Shown: positions 1-8,732 of the stretch, piece after piece
How positions within the stretch are numbered: the stretch's first letter is position 1
Layout: each line of letters opens with the position of its first letter
Notes under the pieces: model-generated
The model's input: only the letters and a program-made list of their open reading frames with translations
Databases searched by the model: none
What the model was told of the DNA's origin: nothing
Made by a program: the position numbers and the translations under genes
NCBI RefSeq assembly: GCF_010119245.1
Contig: NZ_WNKG01000001.1
Coordinates: 682,001-746,000 of the forward strand
DNA from: Cyclobacterium salsum
Lineage (GTDB): Bacteria; Bacteroidota; Bacteroidia; Cytophagales; Cyclobacteriaceae
Reading direction: 5' to 3'
DNA length: 64,000 nucleotides

Positions 1-911
1 GAAAGCATATCCGCATCGTCCGCTCCGGTGATCAGCACACTGATCGGTAGGGACCATGAAAAATGCACCGCTTCCTCTACCGTGAGGGCATTGGGAATGA
101 TTTTAGGCTTATCGCCATGATTGAAATGTGAAGTTCCGCCAAAAAAACCACCATTCGCCAGGGTTTTCATGGCCATGGGAGCCATTTTTTTCTCGACCAA
201 TTTTGGCATGACGTTGGTAATAAAGCTCTTGTAATTAGGGTCAAAGGCATTTACCGGCATCTGGCAGGCCTGAAGTAGGTCCGTACGCTCCAGCATCCGC
301 AGGTGAGCATTGAAATCGGAATGCCCCGAAAAACCAACGTACCGAACTTTTCCACTATCGCGGGCCTGCTGAACCACATCCAGCACCCCATTGGCCAACC
401 TGCCATCCACATCCGATGGGCTGGTAACCGCGTGGATCAACCATAGGTCCAGGTAATCCGTTTTCATACGCCGGAGGGTTCCTTCCAGGTGAGCCTGGGC
501 AGTCTTCCCATCTCTCGCCGTGGATTTGCTTTGGATAAAAGCCTCATCCCTGTATTTGGGGCTTAGGTATTTGCCATACCTTTCTTCTCCTCGTCCATTT
601 CCGTAGGACTCGGCATTATCAAAAAAACGGATCCCTCCTTCGATGGCGCGTTCGATGGTTTTTTCGGCTTCTGTTTCAGGCATTCGGGCGATATGGGCTC
701 CTCCCAGCCCCAACATGGTGACCGCTTCTCCCGTATTTCCAAATTTTCGCTGGGGAAGCAATTCTCCCCATTTATCCCTTGCATAAACTGCTTTTGATCC
801 GGGACTGGAAGTTCCGCCTTGCAATCCGGAAAAAGGGACGGGCAACATGATTCCAGCAGTCAAACCCGCCAGGGATTTCAGGAAGGAACGCCTTTCATTT
901 TCGTATTTCAT
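1..911 (-). CDS. Tat-exported aldo/keto reductase, 3' end outside window
   Basis: Open frame from the ATG at 911 to the window edge (303 codons, no stop seen). The N-terminus has a twin-arginine signal (ERRSFLKSLAG at residues 6-16), so the protein is probably exported folded with its cofactor. The aldo/keto reductase TIM barrel follows, and the catalytic tetrad is visible: D98, Y103 (DNAESYG), K129 (QSKST) and H160 (WLIH). Family knowledge: these enzymes reduce carbonyls or oxidise alcohols with NAD(P)H; Tat-exported Bacteroidota members often lie near carbohydrate genes. It lies 11 bp upstream (transcription order reversed: downstream) of the TonB receptor stop, on the same strand. Substrate unknown; family assignment is firm. 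Confidence 0.9.
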   Translation of the reverse strand, partial: MKYENERRSFLKSLAGLTAGIMLPVPFSGLQGGTSSPGSKAVYARDKWGELLPQRKFGNTGEAVTMLGLGGAHIARMPETEAEKTIERAIEGGIRFFDNAESYGNGRGEERYGKYLSPKYRDEAFIQSKSTARDGKTAQAHLEGTLRRMKTDYLDLWLIHAVTSPSDVDGRLANGVLDVVQQARDSGKVRYVGFSGHSDFNAHLRMLERTDLLQACQMPVNAFDPNYKSFITNVMPKLVEKKMAPMAMKTLANGGFFGGTSHFNHGDKPKIIPNALTVEEAVHFSWSLPISVLITGADDADML

Positions 912-922
912 GGTTTTCTTGA

Positions 923-2776
923 TTAAAATTGAAAATTGACACCAGCGGAGAAGTTAATTCCCGGCATGGGGTACCCGTTTTCTAGCTGGTATTCACTGTC
1001 AAGCAGATTATTCGCCTGAATATGAGATTTTAGATTGTTCAATATCTGGTAGTTTACCTGCACATTCAGCAAGGTGTAATCCACCGGTTGGGCCTCCCCT
1101 GCCATTGAATTGTTCAGCCCAAAAACCTGCTGGGCAAAGGGCATCACCCGCAACTTCCCGAATTGGGCATCCATCTGAAGCTTCAGGTAGTGCTCAGGTG
1201 CAAACAACACATTTTCAGAGACATCTGCAAAATTATAACTGAAAATTAATCCAGGAAAGGCATCCGGTCTGTAATTGATTTGAGCTTCGAGTCCTTTATT
1301 TCGGAAGGCACCGGTGTTTCTATTTCTGGGGGGAGTCTGGGCCGGATCCACTTGGATGAGGTTATCCCCTTTGGCATAATATACTACCAGCTCCAGGTCC
1401 CAGAGACCATCAGGAGACCTGCGAAGGAATCCTAGCTCATGGTTCCACATGGATTCAGGTTGCAGTTCTATATTGGATGGCGGGAATAAAAATAAATCCA
1501 CCACAGAGGGGCTTCTGAAAGCCTTTGAAGAGGAGAACTTGAATACTTTTTGCGCATCCATTTCGAAAGATAGCCCGAAACCGGGAACGGTCGTCCAGCC
1601 AAATTGAGAATTATAGACCTCCCGAACACCGATATTCAGGTGAAGTTTTTCCCAAAGGGTTTGCTGCCATTGCATGTAAACCTCCGTTTGATGCACCTGC
1701 TGGGATGCATTCAATCCAACTGACGCAGGAGGCGGAAGGTTTTCGTTACTTGCCTCCCCTCCAAACCGGTTAAAATCGATTCCCAGGGTGATGGTCTGGC
1801 CGGGAACAAGTTTTATATTTTGGTAGGCAGCAATTCCCTGATTAAAATCACTGGATTCAAATCCGGTCGTAAATTGATGTTCTCCAAAATTGTGAAAAAA
1901 CAACGTGGCCCCGGAGACCTTATCCCCCTCGTTGGTAAGGCCCAGTGCTGCCCGACCTCTAAAATAGGTTCTTTTATCATCAAACAAAGGAACTTCCAAG
2001 GTCCCCGGGTGCTCGTAAGTGGCATCGGATAATTGAAAATCCCCTGATAGTTTCAAATTGGAATCAATCTGGTGGCTAAGTTTGTAAAAAACAGCCGTGT
2101 TTTCGAAACCATCTGCCGCATCTTTTCGGTACCCCTCCGTTTTGCTCCGGTTTAAAGAAAGAACGGATTCCCAGTTTGCAGATTGATATTCTACTTTCCC
2201 GGAAAGGTTGTGGGTACCAAATGAGCCTGCAGCAGCACTTACCTTTCCGGACCAACCTGGTTCGGCTGTTTTGGTGGTAATTAAATTGATGGCTCCGCCC
2301 ATGGCATTGCTTCCATAGAGGATCGATGCGGCTCCCCGAATCACCTCTACCCGTTCAATATCCGTGGAATGATAGGAATCGGCAATGGGGTGGCTGAATA
2401 TCCCCATGTATTGCGGTTGTCCATCAATTAAAACCAAAATACGATTGTTGGGAGAGCCACTTATGCCTCGGATAGAGATATTCCCTCCCGATCCCGGACC
2501 TACTCCGTATCCCAATATTGATCGATCATTAAGCATGAGTCCCGGAACATGCTGTACGAGTGAAGGCAGTACGTTGACATGGGCGGATTGATTCAACTGC
2601 TTCTTATCAATAATGGTAATACTGGCGGAAACCTCAGAGGCGGCCCGGGCGGCCCTGGTACCAGTCACCACTACCTGGTCCAGCGCCACGCTCAGAGAGT
2701 CCGAATCCTGTGCCTGCAAGGGCATTCGGAAAAAAAACGTCCCCAAAATAAAGCAAGCTAGGGTTAGTCTACTCAT
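923..2776 (-). CDS. TonB-dependent outer-membrane receptor (BtuB/Cir-like)
   Basis: 617 aa when started at the ATG at 2776, chosen because it forms an ATGA overlap with the stop of the phosphoribosyltransferase and gives a clean signal peptide (residues 1-22). An in-frame ATG at 2803 would only add nine charged residues. A TonB-box-like stretch (DQVVVTGT, about 33-40) precedes the plug domain (about 45-160, including the EVIRGAASILYGSNAMGGAINLIT region), followed by a 22-strand barrel ending in aromatic Phe (VNFQF). Lacks the carboxypeptidase-like extension of SusC proteins, so it resembles vitamin, siderophore or metal receptors. Translationally coupled to the two genes upstream, which suggests that the ligand is something handled by a phosphoribosyltransferase. 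Ligand unknown. Confidence 0.92.
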   Translation of the reverse strand: MSRLTLACFILGTFFFRMPLQAQDSDSLSVALDQVVVTGTRAARAASEVSASITIIDKKQLNQSAHVNVLPSLVQHVPGLMLNDRSILGYGVGPGSGGNISIRGISGSPNNRILVLIDGQPQYMGIFSHPIADSYHSTDIERVEVIRGAASILYGSNAMGGAINLITTKTAEPGWSGKVSAAAGSFGTHNLSGKVEYQSANWESVLSLNRSKTEGYRKDAADGFENTAVFYKLSHQIDSNLKLSGDFQLSDATYEHPGTLEVPLFDDKRTYFRGRAALGLTNEGDKVSGATLFFHNFGEHQFTTGFESSDFNQGIAAYQNIKLVPGQTITLGIDFNRFGGEASNENLPPPASVGLNASQQVHQTEVYMQWQQTLWEKLHLNIGVREVYNSQFGWTTVPGFGLSFEMDAQKVFKFSSSKAFRSPSVVDLFLFPPSNIELQPESMWNHELGFLRRSPDGLWDLELVVYYAKGDNLIQVDPAQTPPRNRNTGAFRNKGLEAQINYRPDAFPGLIFSYNFADVSENVLFAPEHYLKLQMDAQFGKLRVMPFAQQVFGLNNSMAGEAQPVDYTLLNVQVNYQILNNLKSHIQANNLLDSEYQLENGYPMPGINFSAGVNFQF

Positions 2777-3195
2777 CCACTGTTCGCGTCTTTCCAAGGC
2801 CATGCCACACAGGATTTTACTTTGGGAAATAATACGAAATCGGCCACCCCTTTTAAAACAAAAGTGTACACCTCATGTCCGGAAAGCTTGTCTTTTACGG
2901 TGGCCAGTGTTTTTCCGGTAACTGACACGTCATCTACAATGAGTATGCGGTTATGGCTAAAAAAATCCCAATCGAAATCAGTAAGCGTCTCCGGTGATTC
3001 GTAAATGGGTTCGTTGTCATCGTTTCGATAACTTATCCTGACAATTTTTAACGCTGCGCCCAGCTGATGAGCGATCATGCAGGCAGGAGAGGTTCCCCCT
3101 CTTCCGATTCCCAACACCATGTCTATTTCAGGGAAATCAAAAGCATGCAGTGCTTCGCTGATCGCATCAAAAGTAATCTCCAGCTTTTGAGTCAT
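2773..3195 (-). CDS. type I phosphoribosyltransferase
   Basis: 140 aa, cytoplasmic. The PRPP-binding signature of type I phosphoribosyltransferases is at residues 84-96 (ILIVDDVSVTGKT), with the two acidic residues D88 and D89, and an N-terminal GIGRGG loop at 29-34. Known family reaction: transfer of a phosphoribosyl group from PRPP to a nucleobase or nucleobase-like ring. It is short compared with hypoxanthine-guanine enzymes (about 175 aa) and the hood region that decides base specificity is not recognisable to me. Starts 32 bp after the membrane protein stop and overlaps the TonB receptor by 4 nt (ATGA). Context argues for salvage of an imported base rather than housekeeping purine salvage. 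Confidence 0.85.
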   Translation of the reverse strand: MTQKLEITFDAISEALHAFDFPEIDMVLGIGRGGTSPACMIAHQLGAALKIVRISYRNDDNEPIYESPETLTDFDWDFFSHNRILIVDDVSVTGKTLATVKDKLSGHEVYTFVLKGVADFVLFPKVKSCVAWPWKDANSG

Positions 3196-3227
3196 TAGTG
3201 CTCTTTCTAGTTATCGTGAATAAAAAT

Positions 3228-3755
3228 TTACAGCATATGCTCCTTTTTCGCTTTTTCCATAAACAGGTAACTTAGCAACAGGAGGATCAAGATCCCTGGA
3301 AGGCCGTTATATAAGGATTGGATAAAATAACTTACAGGAGGCAGTGGCAATAAACCGAATCCCAGAATAAGTCCCGCACCTGCGACTTTAGCTAAGAGAA
3401 TCCCTGGTACTACTGCCCAAAAAGGAACCTTTTTTGAAAACAGATAGCTGATAACGAGGGTAAATACCATTAATTCCAGCGATAAAAGAATCACCAGCGA
3501 CCATTGCTCGTTTCCGGAAATCAGAAAATTAAGCAGCGGTGAAAGGGCTGCTGCTACGAGAGCCGGAACCTTATCAATTAAAATGAAGGCAAGCAAGGGG
3601 ACATAAAACATCGGAAGCAAAATAGCACCTAAAGGGATGCCCTGAACGGGGGGACCTAAGTGCACCACTATGGGAAAGAGTACTGCTGCCAGCAATGTCA
3701 CCAGCATGATCGGTACGGGACTGTTTTTGTATTGGTGTTTTATCAAATGTATCAT
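3228..3755 (-). CDS. small integral membrane protein, ECF S-component-like
   Basis: 175 aa, almost wholly hydrophobic, with about six predicted membrane segments (roughly 17-33, 40-58, 63-80, 85-105, 113-135, 145-165) and a short basic C-terminus. Length and topology match substrate-binding S components of energy-coupling factor (ECF) transporters, which give vitamins and bases access to the cytoplasm using a shared EcfAA'T module. No EcfA or EcfT gene lies in the window, which is usual for group II ECF systems. First gene of the S-component / phosphoribosyltransferase / TonB receptor unit; its promoter must be in the 167-bp divergent region with the GH3-like gene. The S-component call rests on size, topology and neighbours, not on a diagnostic motif. 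Confidence 0.6.
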   Translation of the reverse strand: MIHLIKHQYKNSPVPIMLVTLLAAVLFPIVVHLGPPVQGIPLGAILLPMFYVPLLAFILIDKVPALVAAALSPLLNFLISGNEQWSLVILLSLELMVFTLVISYLFSKKVPFWAVVPGILLAKVAGAGLILGFGLLPLPPVSYFIQSLYNGLPGILILLLLSYLFMEKAKKEHML

Positions 3756-3922
3756 CGGTAACTGGTAGATTGTTAAGTTTAAAGTAGGTAAAAATTTTCA
3801 AGCATACAATTTTTAATGTGAAATTCCACCAACCAGGCTGAAATCGGGTCGTCTGGGTTTCTGGTCTGATAATTGTGCAACCATTTTTTATAGAAATTTT
3901 GATAATCATTAGCTAAGAGAAT

Positions 3923-5461
3923 ATGCCAGTAATCGGTGAATTGATAAAAAAAGCAATTGCTATAGGAGAAAAACTGAATACAGATGCCAGCCCTTTGGAA
4001 AAGCAAACCAAAGTATTGCAGGAATTACTAGAAAAGGCAAACGAAACTTCTTTTGGCATCTACCATGGATTTGATCAGATACTGAAGGAGGAGAATCCCA
4101 TCGATAAATTTCAGGCTAAAGTACCCTATCATGATTATGATAAAATCTATCAGGACTGGTGGCATAAGATAAGGGAAGGGCATAAAGACATTACCTGGCC
4201 GGGTATAAATCGATTTTTTGCAGTAAGCTCCGGTACCACCAGCAATAGTAAGTACATCCCTGTGACGGATGATATGTTGGATGCCATTCGGAAAACAGGT
4301 GTTCAGCAAATCGTAAGTTTGTCTCATTACAATTTACCTGCTGACTTTTTTGAGCGACAGATCATGATGTTGGGTAGCTCTACAGAATTAAAGAAGAACG
4401 ATGGGTTTTTGGAAGGTGAAATTAGCGGAATTAGTGCCAGCCAGATACCTTTCTGGTTCAACAATTTCTATAAGCCCGGACCTGAAATCTCAGCCATTGA
4501 GGATTGGGACGAACGCATTGAAAAAATTGCAGAAAAGGCCGGGGAATGGGACATAGGGAGTATTTCCGGAATTCCATCCTGGATTGAATTGATGATGAAG
4601 CGGGTAATTGCCTATCATAAGGTGGATACCATCCATGACATCTGGCCACACCTGGAAGTTTACACTCCGGGAGGCGTTGCGTTTGAACCCCACCGGAAAA
4701 GTTTTGAAAAAAACCTGGCGCATCCGCTGGTCTACATCGATACCTACCTGGCATCGGAAGGGTTTCTTGCGTTTCAAAAAAGACCCGACACCGATGCGAT
4801 GGCCCTGGTGTTGGACAATGGGGTCTTTTTCGAATTTGTACCGTTTAAACCGGAAAACATGGACGAGTCAGGCAGTGTCCATCCGGATGCTCCATCGTTA
4901 ACCATCGATCAGGTTGAAGAAAACCAGGATTATATATTGGTTATTTCTACGGTTGCCGGTGCCTGGCGATACATGATTGGCGATACCATATCGTTTACCA
5001 ATAAAGAGAATGCCGAGATTAAAATTACGGGCAGGACAAAGTTTTTTCTCAATGTAGTCGGCAGCCAACTCAGCGTTCATCAAATGGATAAGGCCATGGA
5101 AGCCCTACAGGACCAATTCAACCTTACCATCCCGGAATATACGGTCAGTGCCGTTCAGGAAAACGGGGAATACCTGCATCGTTGGTATTTGGGAAAGGAA
5201 ACCGGGGAAGGCAATAGAGAGGAAGTAAAGGAATTCCTGGACCAATTCCTGCAGGAAAATAACAAAAACTACAAGGTAGCCCGCAGCAAGGCATTGAAAT
5301 CCATAGAAGTAGAAATTATTCCGGCTGCTGCTTTTGTCGATTACAATGAAAAGCAAAAAAAGAAAGGAGGACAGACCAAATTTCCCAGGGTGATGAAAGA
5401 AAACACGTTTTCCAAGTGGGAATCTTTTCTGAGTCAACAAGGCCATATTTCCAGCAGGTAA
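3923..5461 (+). CDS. GH3 auxin-responsive-promoter family protein
   Basis: 512 aa, cytoplasmic, ATG at 3923 preceded by a purine-rich stretch. The whole length matches the bacterial GH3 family (PF03321): the VPYHDYD region near residue 55-60, the nucleotide-loop-like AVSSGTTSNSKYIPVT at about 98-113, GGVAFEPHRKSF, and the VVGSQLSVHQMDKA region around 378-392. Plant GH3 proteins are acyl-adenylate-forming enzymes of the ANL superfamily that conjugate acyl acids to amino acids; the role in Bacteroidota is not established. Divergent from the transporter trio; 100 bp ahead of the MFS gene on the same strand, so co-expression is possible. Confidence 0.9.
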   Translation: MPVIGELIKKAIAIGEKLNTDASPLEKQTKVLQELLEKANETSFGIYHGFDQILKEENPIDKFQAKVPYHDYDKIYQDWWHKIREGHKDITWPGINRFFAVSSGTTSNSKYIPVTDDMLDAIRKTGVQQIVSLSHYNLPADFFERQIMMLGSSTELKKNDGFLEGEISGISASQIPFWFNNFYKPGPEISAIEDWDERIEKIAEKAGEWDIGSISGIPSWIELMMKRVIAYHKVDTIHDIWPHLEVYTPGGVAFEPHRKSFEKNLAHPLVYIDTYLASEGFLAFQKRPDTDAMALVLDNGVFFEFVPFKPENMDESGSVHPDAPSLTIDQVEENQDYILVISTVAGAWRYMIGDTISFTNKENAEIKITGRTKFFLNVVGSQLSVHQMDKAMEALQDQFNLTIPEYTVSAVQENGEYLHRWYLGKETGEGNREEVKEFLDQFLQENNKNYKVARSKALKSIEVEIIPAAAFVDYNEKQKKKGGQTKFPRVMKENTFSKWESFLSQQGHISSR

Positions 5462-5561
5462 AAACCGTTCCGCACTGACATTTTGGCAAAATAAGCGTAC
5501 TTTTGAGCGATCATTCAACCACCGGAACGAATAAAAGGGAACGATTGTACGGGGAATTACT

Positions 5562-6812
5562 ATGTTGATTTTTAAGTCACTGTCTTCTAAAAATTATCGC
5601 TTTTTCTTTACCGGTCAGGCCTTTTCCAACCTGGGAAACATGATGAAACAAGTGGCAGTGGGTTGGCTAGTCTACCGGATTACCGGCTCTGCATTGCTTT
5701 TGGGGTTGGTGTCTTTTTCCAGGGAAATTGCCGCCTTTTTATTTTCCACAGTCGCTGGAGTATTGGCTGACCGGTATAACAAGCATCGCCTGCTGATGAT
5801 CTGCCAATCCATCATTGCTATCAATGCTTCCGCTCTGGCTCTTTTAACCATTTTCGACCGCATTAATTTCGAGCTGTTATTAGGGTTGGAACTCCTTTTC
5901 GGAATGGTCAGCGGCCTGGAAATGCCCTCCAGGCATGCCTTTGTTAATGATTTGGTAGAAGATAAAAACAACCTGACGAGTGCCATCGCGTTAAATTCCT
6001 CTCTTTTTAATACCGCCCGGATCCTCGGTCCGGCGCTGGCCGGAATGCTGATTCCGGTTATTGGAGAGGGATATTGTTTTTTGATTTATGCGTTGGCCAG
6101 CTTTTCGGTGGTTGGCTTTTTTGCTGGCATCCGCTACCAGCCCAGTGCTAAAAAAGTGCCGAATAAAAATTTCAAAAATTCCTTCCTGGAAGGAGCCGCT
6201 TACTCCATATCCACCAAATACATTCGCTTTATCATTCTCTTTGTCGCGGGAGTGACCCTTTTGGGCGTATCGTATATGGTGGTATTGCCCGTCGTTGCGG
6301 CCGAGGTGTTTCAGGGTGATGCGGTCATTTTTGGGTATATGACAAGCGCAGTGGGCGTAGGCAGCCTGATCGGTGCCTTTTTCATGGGATCTAAAACCAA
6401 TGCCCTTGGCCTGGACAAATTGATCCTTCTGGGTACCCTTGTTTTTGCCCTTGGCCTGGCAGTTTTTTCCTTTAGTACCTTACTATGGTTATCTTTGCTA
6501 GCCCTGCTGACCACGGGTCTGGGAAGAGTGATCATATTCACCGGCTCCAACACCTTACTTCAAACCATTGTACCGGAGGAAAAAAGAGGTCGGGTGTTGA
6601 GCTTTTATATCATGCTCTTTATGGGTTCCTTATCCCTGGGAAGTTTCTTGATCGGTTTGGCCACAGATTGGATCGGAGCTCCGCTTACCTTATTTTGCGG
6701 AAGTATTGGGGTGTTACTAATGGCTGCCTATTACGGTAAAAGTCTTCCCCTTTTACGCAAAAGAACCTATAGAGCGATAAAAAAATCGGCATTACTTTGG
6801 GAACGAAATTGA
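5562..6812 (+). CDS. MFS transporter, EntS/MFS_3-like exporter
   Basis: 416 aa with about 12 membrane segments. The start ATG at 5562 follows a good GGGGAA ribosome site. The opening LSSKNYRFFFTGQAFSNLGNMM and the loop DRYNKHRLLM (about 68-77) are typical of the MFS_3 group that includes the enterobactin exporter EntS and multidrug efflux proteins. The mid-protein cytoplasmic loop (about 188-205) is basic. Function is most likely drug or metabolite efflux by proton antiport; the substrate cannot be told. Lies between the GH3-like gene and a TspO-like gene, 30 bp before the latter, probably co-transcribed with it. Confidence 0.9.
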   Translation: MLIFKSLSSKNYRFFFTGQAFSNLGNMMKQVAVGWLVYRITGSALLLGLVSFSREIAAFLFSTVAGVLADRYNKHRLLMICQSIIAINASALALLTIFDRINFELLLGLELLFGMVSGLEMPSRHAFVNDLVEDKNNLTSAIALNSSLFNTARILGPALAGMLIPVIGEGYCFLIYALASFSVVGFFAGIRYQPSAKKVPNKNFKNSFLEGAAYSISTKYIRFIILFVAGVTLLGVSYMVVLPVVAAEVFQGDAVIFGYMTSAVGVGSLIGAFFMGSKTNALGLDKLILLGTLVFALGLAVFSFSTLLWLSLLALLTTGLGRVIIFTGSNTLLQTIVPEEKRGRVLSFYIMLFMGSLSLGSFLIGLATDWIGAPLTLFCGSIGVLLMAAYYGKSLPLLRKRTYRAIKKSALLWERN

Positions 6813-6842
6813 CACGATCCTTATCATTAAACGCCTGTTAAC

Positions 6843-7640
6843 ATGAAACCATTACCATTACTGCTGCTAAATACCGTTAGTTTTGTTATCGTACTGTTGT
6901 TCAATTACCTGGGAGGAGCCGGAGATTATTTCGGTAATTCGGTCGGGGAAATCAGTTCCTATTACCAGACCCTGCTGACGCCTTCCGGCTACGCGTTTTC
7001 TATTTGGGGTTTAATTTACCTGGGATGGCTGGGCTTTCTAGGCTTCCAGTGGTACGGCTATTTGTCAGATAGCGATTCAAGCTCCCTTCTTCCGGCAGGG
7101 ATTTGGTTTTTCATTGCCAACCTGAGCAATGTGCTTTGGATTTTGGCCTGGACCTCCGGGTACCTTTGGCTTTCCCTGCTTATCATCGGCTGTCTGTTAT
7201 TTTCTTTAATGCGCCTGGTGATCAAGCTTGATCTTGAATTAGGAGATGCTCCCTTACGCACCGTTTTCTGGATTTGGTGGCCTATTACTATATACAGCGG
7301 ATGGGTGATTTTGGCTACCGTCCTGAATGCCTCCATTGCTTTAAAAAGCCTTGAATTTTTGGCTAGCCCGGATGGAGAAGTGGTCTGGGCGGCAATCGTA
7401 TTGTTAATCGCCACAGGCATTTACGTATTGCTTACCCTTTATAGAAATATGCGGGAAGCCGCCCTGGTCGGCACCTGGGGGTTTGCTGCCATTGCTGTCA
7501 ATCAGTGGGAACAGTCTGCCTTCATCGGCCTGTTAGCAGCTATTTTAGCCGGGGTATTGCTGGTAACGGCTGGTATCCACGGATACCTTAACCGAAAAAC
7601 GGCTCCACTGGTAAAAATTCAGAAAGGTGAATGGAAGTGA
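6843..7640 (+). CDS. TspO/MBR-like tryptophan-rich membrane protein
   Basis: 265 aa integral membrane protein with seven to eight predicted helices and many Trp residues. The segment LTPSGYAFSIWGLIYLGW (about 46-63) is characteristic of the tryptophan-rich sensory protein (TspO/MBR) relatives, in which P-x-x-x-F-x-x-W-x-x-I/L-Y is conserved. It is longer than canonical TspO (about 160 aa, five helices); the longer form is common in Bacteroidota and Actinobacteria and has no assigned role. TspO proteins bind tetrapyrroles and act in stress signalling; transfer of that function here is inference. Follows the MFS gene by 30 bp and converges on the GH113-like gene (19 bp). Confidence 0.8.
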   Translation: MKPLPLLLLNTVSFVIVLLFNYLGGAGDYFGNSVGEISSYYQTLLTPSGYAFSIWGLIYLGWLGFLGFQWYGYLSDSDSSSLLPAGIWFFIANLSNVLWILAWTSGYLWLSLLIIGCLLFSLMRLVIKLDLELGDAPLRTVFWIWWPITIYSGWVILATVLNASIALKSLEFLASPDGEVVWAAIVLLIATGIYVLLTLYRNMREAALVGTWGFAAIAVNQWEQSAFIGLLAAILAGVLLVTAGIHGYLNRKTAPLVKIQKGEWK

Positions 7641-7659
7641 TTGGTATTCAAAGGATTCG

Positions 7660-8730
7660 TTACCTATTTTCTTTTCCTTGGGTTCCATTTCCTAAGAAAA
7701 AAGTCTTCATCACCCCCTGAGCCAATTTATTTTGGGGGGTAAAGTCAGGAACCCGCTCTCGCGACTTTGGGTACCATTTCCAGAAATACACGCCTTGAAA
7801 CCAGGGTTTGTCCCATACCGCCTCAAAAAAGGCCTGGTAGCATCGTGCCTGCATTTCCTGGGAGATGGGGACTTCTTTGCGCTGATTGGGCCATAACCAG
7901 GGTTCCTGTGCAGCATCGTGCGTATCGCAATACCCCAATTCGGTAAACAAAATCGGTTTTTGAAATTCCCGGCTGACCTTTTCCAGGGTTGGTACTACAT
8001 TTTGCCAACCCTTGTTCAACCGAGTCAAGCCTGGTTCTGCTCCCATAGCCAGCGGGAAATAGGCCTGAACCCCGATGTAATCCAAGTCATCCCAAAAGGC
8101 CACCTTTTCGTATTCGGTAAAGTTAGCCGCATAGGTCAGTTTTCCCGAATATACTTCCCTTACGGCTTTGATGATCCCCCTCCAGTCGGCTTCCCGATGA
8201 CTGGTTTTTTCCAGCTCTGTCCCTACGCAAAGCAGCGGCATACCATTTTCTTCGGCAAAATGGGCATAATACAAGATAAAGGCTTTATAATTCCGAAACC
8301 AGGTTTGCCAGTCGGCTTCACTCTTCATTGAAATTTCACCAGGCCAGGAACCGCGCACCCAGAGATGAGGCTTTAGCATGCTACTCAGGCCCAGAGCCCT
8401 TGCCGAATCGAGGGTTGCCTTTAAGCCATTCAAACTTTCTCCCCACCACATTTTGTCCGTGTGGGCCTCCCAACGCAATTCCGGATCCTGTACCTGTGAT
8501 TGCCAACCAAAGGGGGTCTGAGAAATATGACTGGCCCCGATAGCTGTCAAGGCCAGCAATTCTCCACCTTCAAGAGGATTGGGACTGGCCACCCAACAAA
8601 CACCCCGGTGTTTTACGCCATCCAGCGAAGCCAATGTTTCAGCATTTTTGGAAGCAGAGCATGCCAACGACCACATCACCAGGAAGGTCAGGTTAAGCGT
8701 ATGATTACCAATTCGTTTCTTGCAGCTCAT
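7660..8730 (-). CDS. GH113-like glycoside hydrolase, lipoprotein
   Basis: 356 aa. Signal peptide with lipobox SLAC, lipid-anchored Cys at 24. The remainder resembles the TIM-barrel fold of glycoside hydrolase family 113 and related GH-like proteins: HRGVCW near 41, the acid/base region VGTELEK (E172), and the nucleophile region ILFTELGY (E264), spaced as in a clan-A retaining hydrolase. Characterised GH113 enzymes are beta-mannanases; the substrate here is not proven. Starts 2 bp after the BCCT transporter stop, so the two are almost certainly one transcript. Family confidence moderate to high, substrate low. Confidence 0.8.
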   Translation of the reverse strand: MSCKKRIGNHTLNLTFLVMWSLACSASKNAETLASLDGVKHRGVCWVASPNPLEGGELLALTAIGASHISQTPFGWQSQVQDPELRWEAHTDKMWWGESLNGLKATLDSARALGLSSMLKPHLWVRGSWPGEISMKSEADWQTWFRNYKAFILYYAHFAEENGMPLLCVGTELEKTSHREADWRGIIKAVREVYSGKLTYAANFTEYEKVAFWDDLDYIGVQAYFPLAMGAEPGLTRLNKGWQNVVPTLEKVSREFQKPILFTELGYCDTHDAAQEPWLWPNQRKEVPISQEMQARCYQAFFEAVWDKPWFQGVYFWKWYPKSRERVPDFTPQNKLAQGVMKTFFLGNGTQGKENR

Positions 8731-8732
8731 GA

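Noticed and set aside
2613-2921. 102-codon plus-strand open frame
   Set aside because: Antisense to the TonB receptor and the PRTase, both clearly real.
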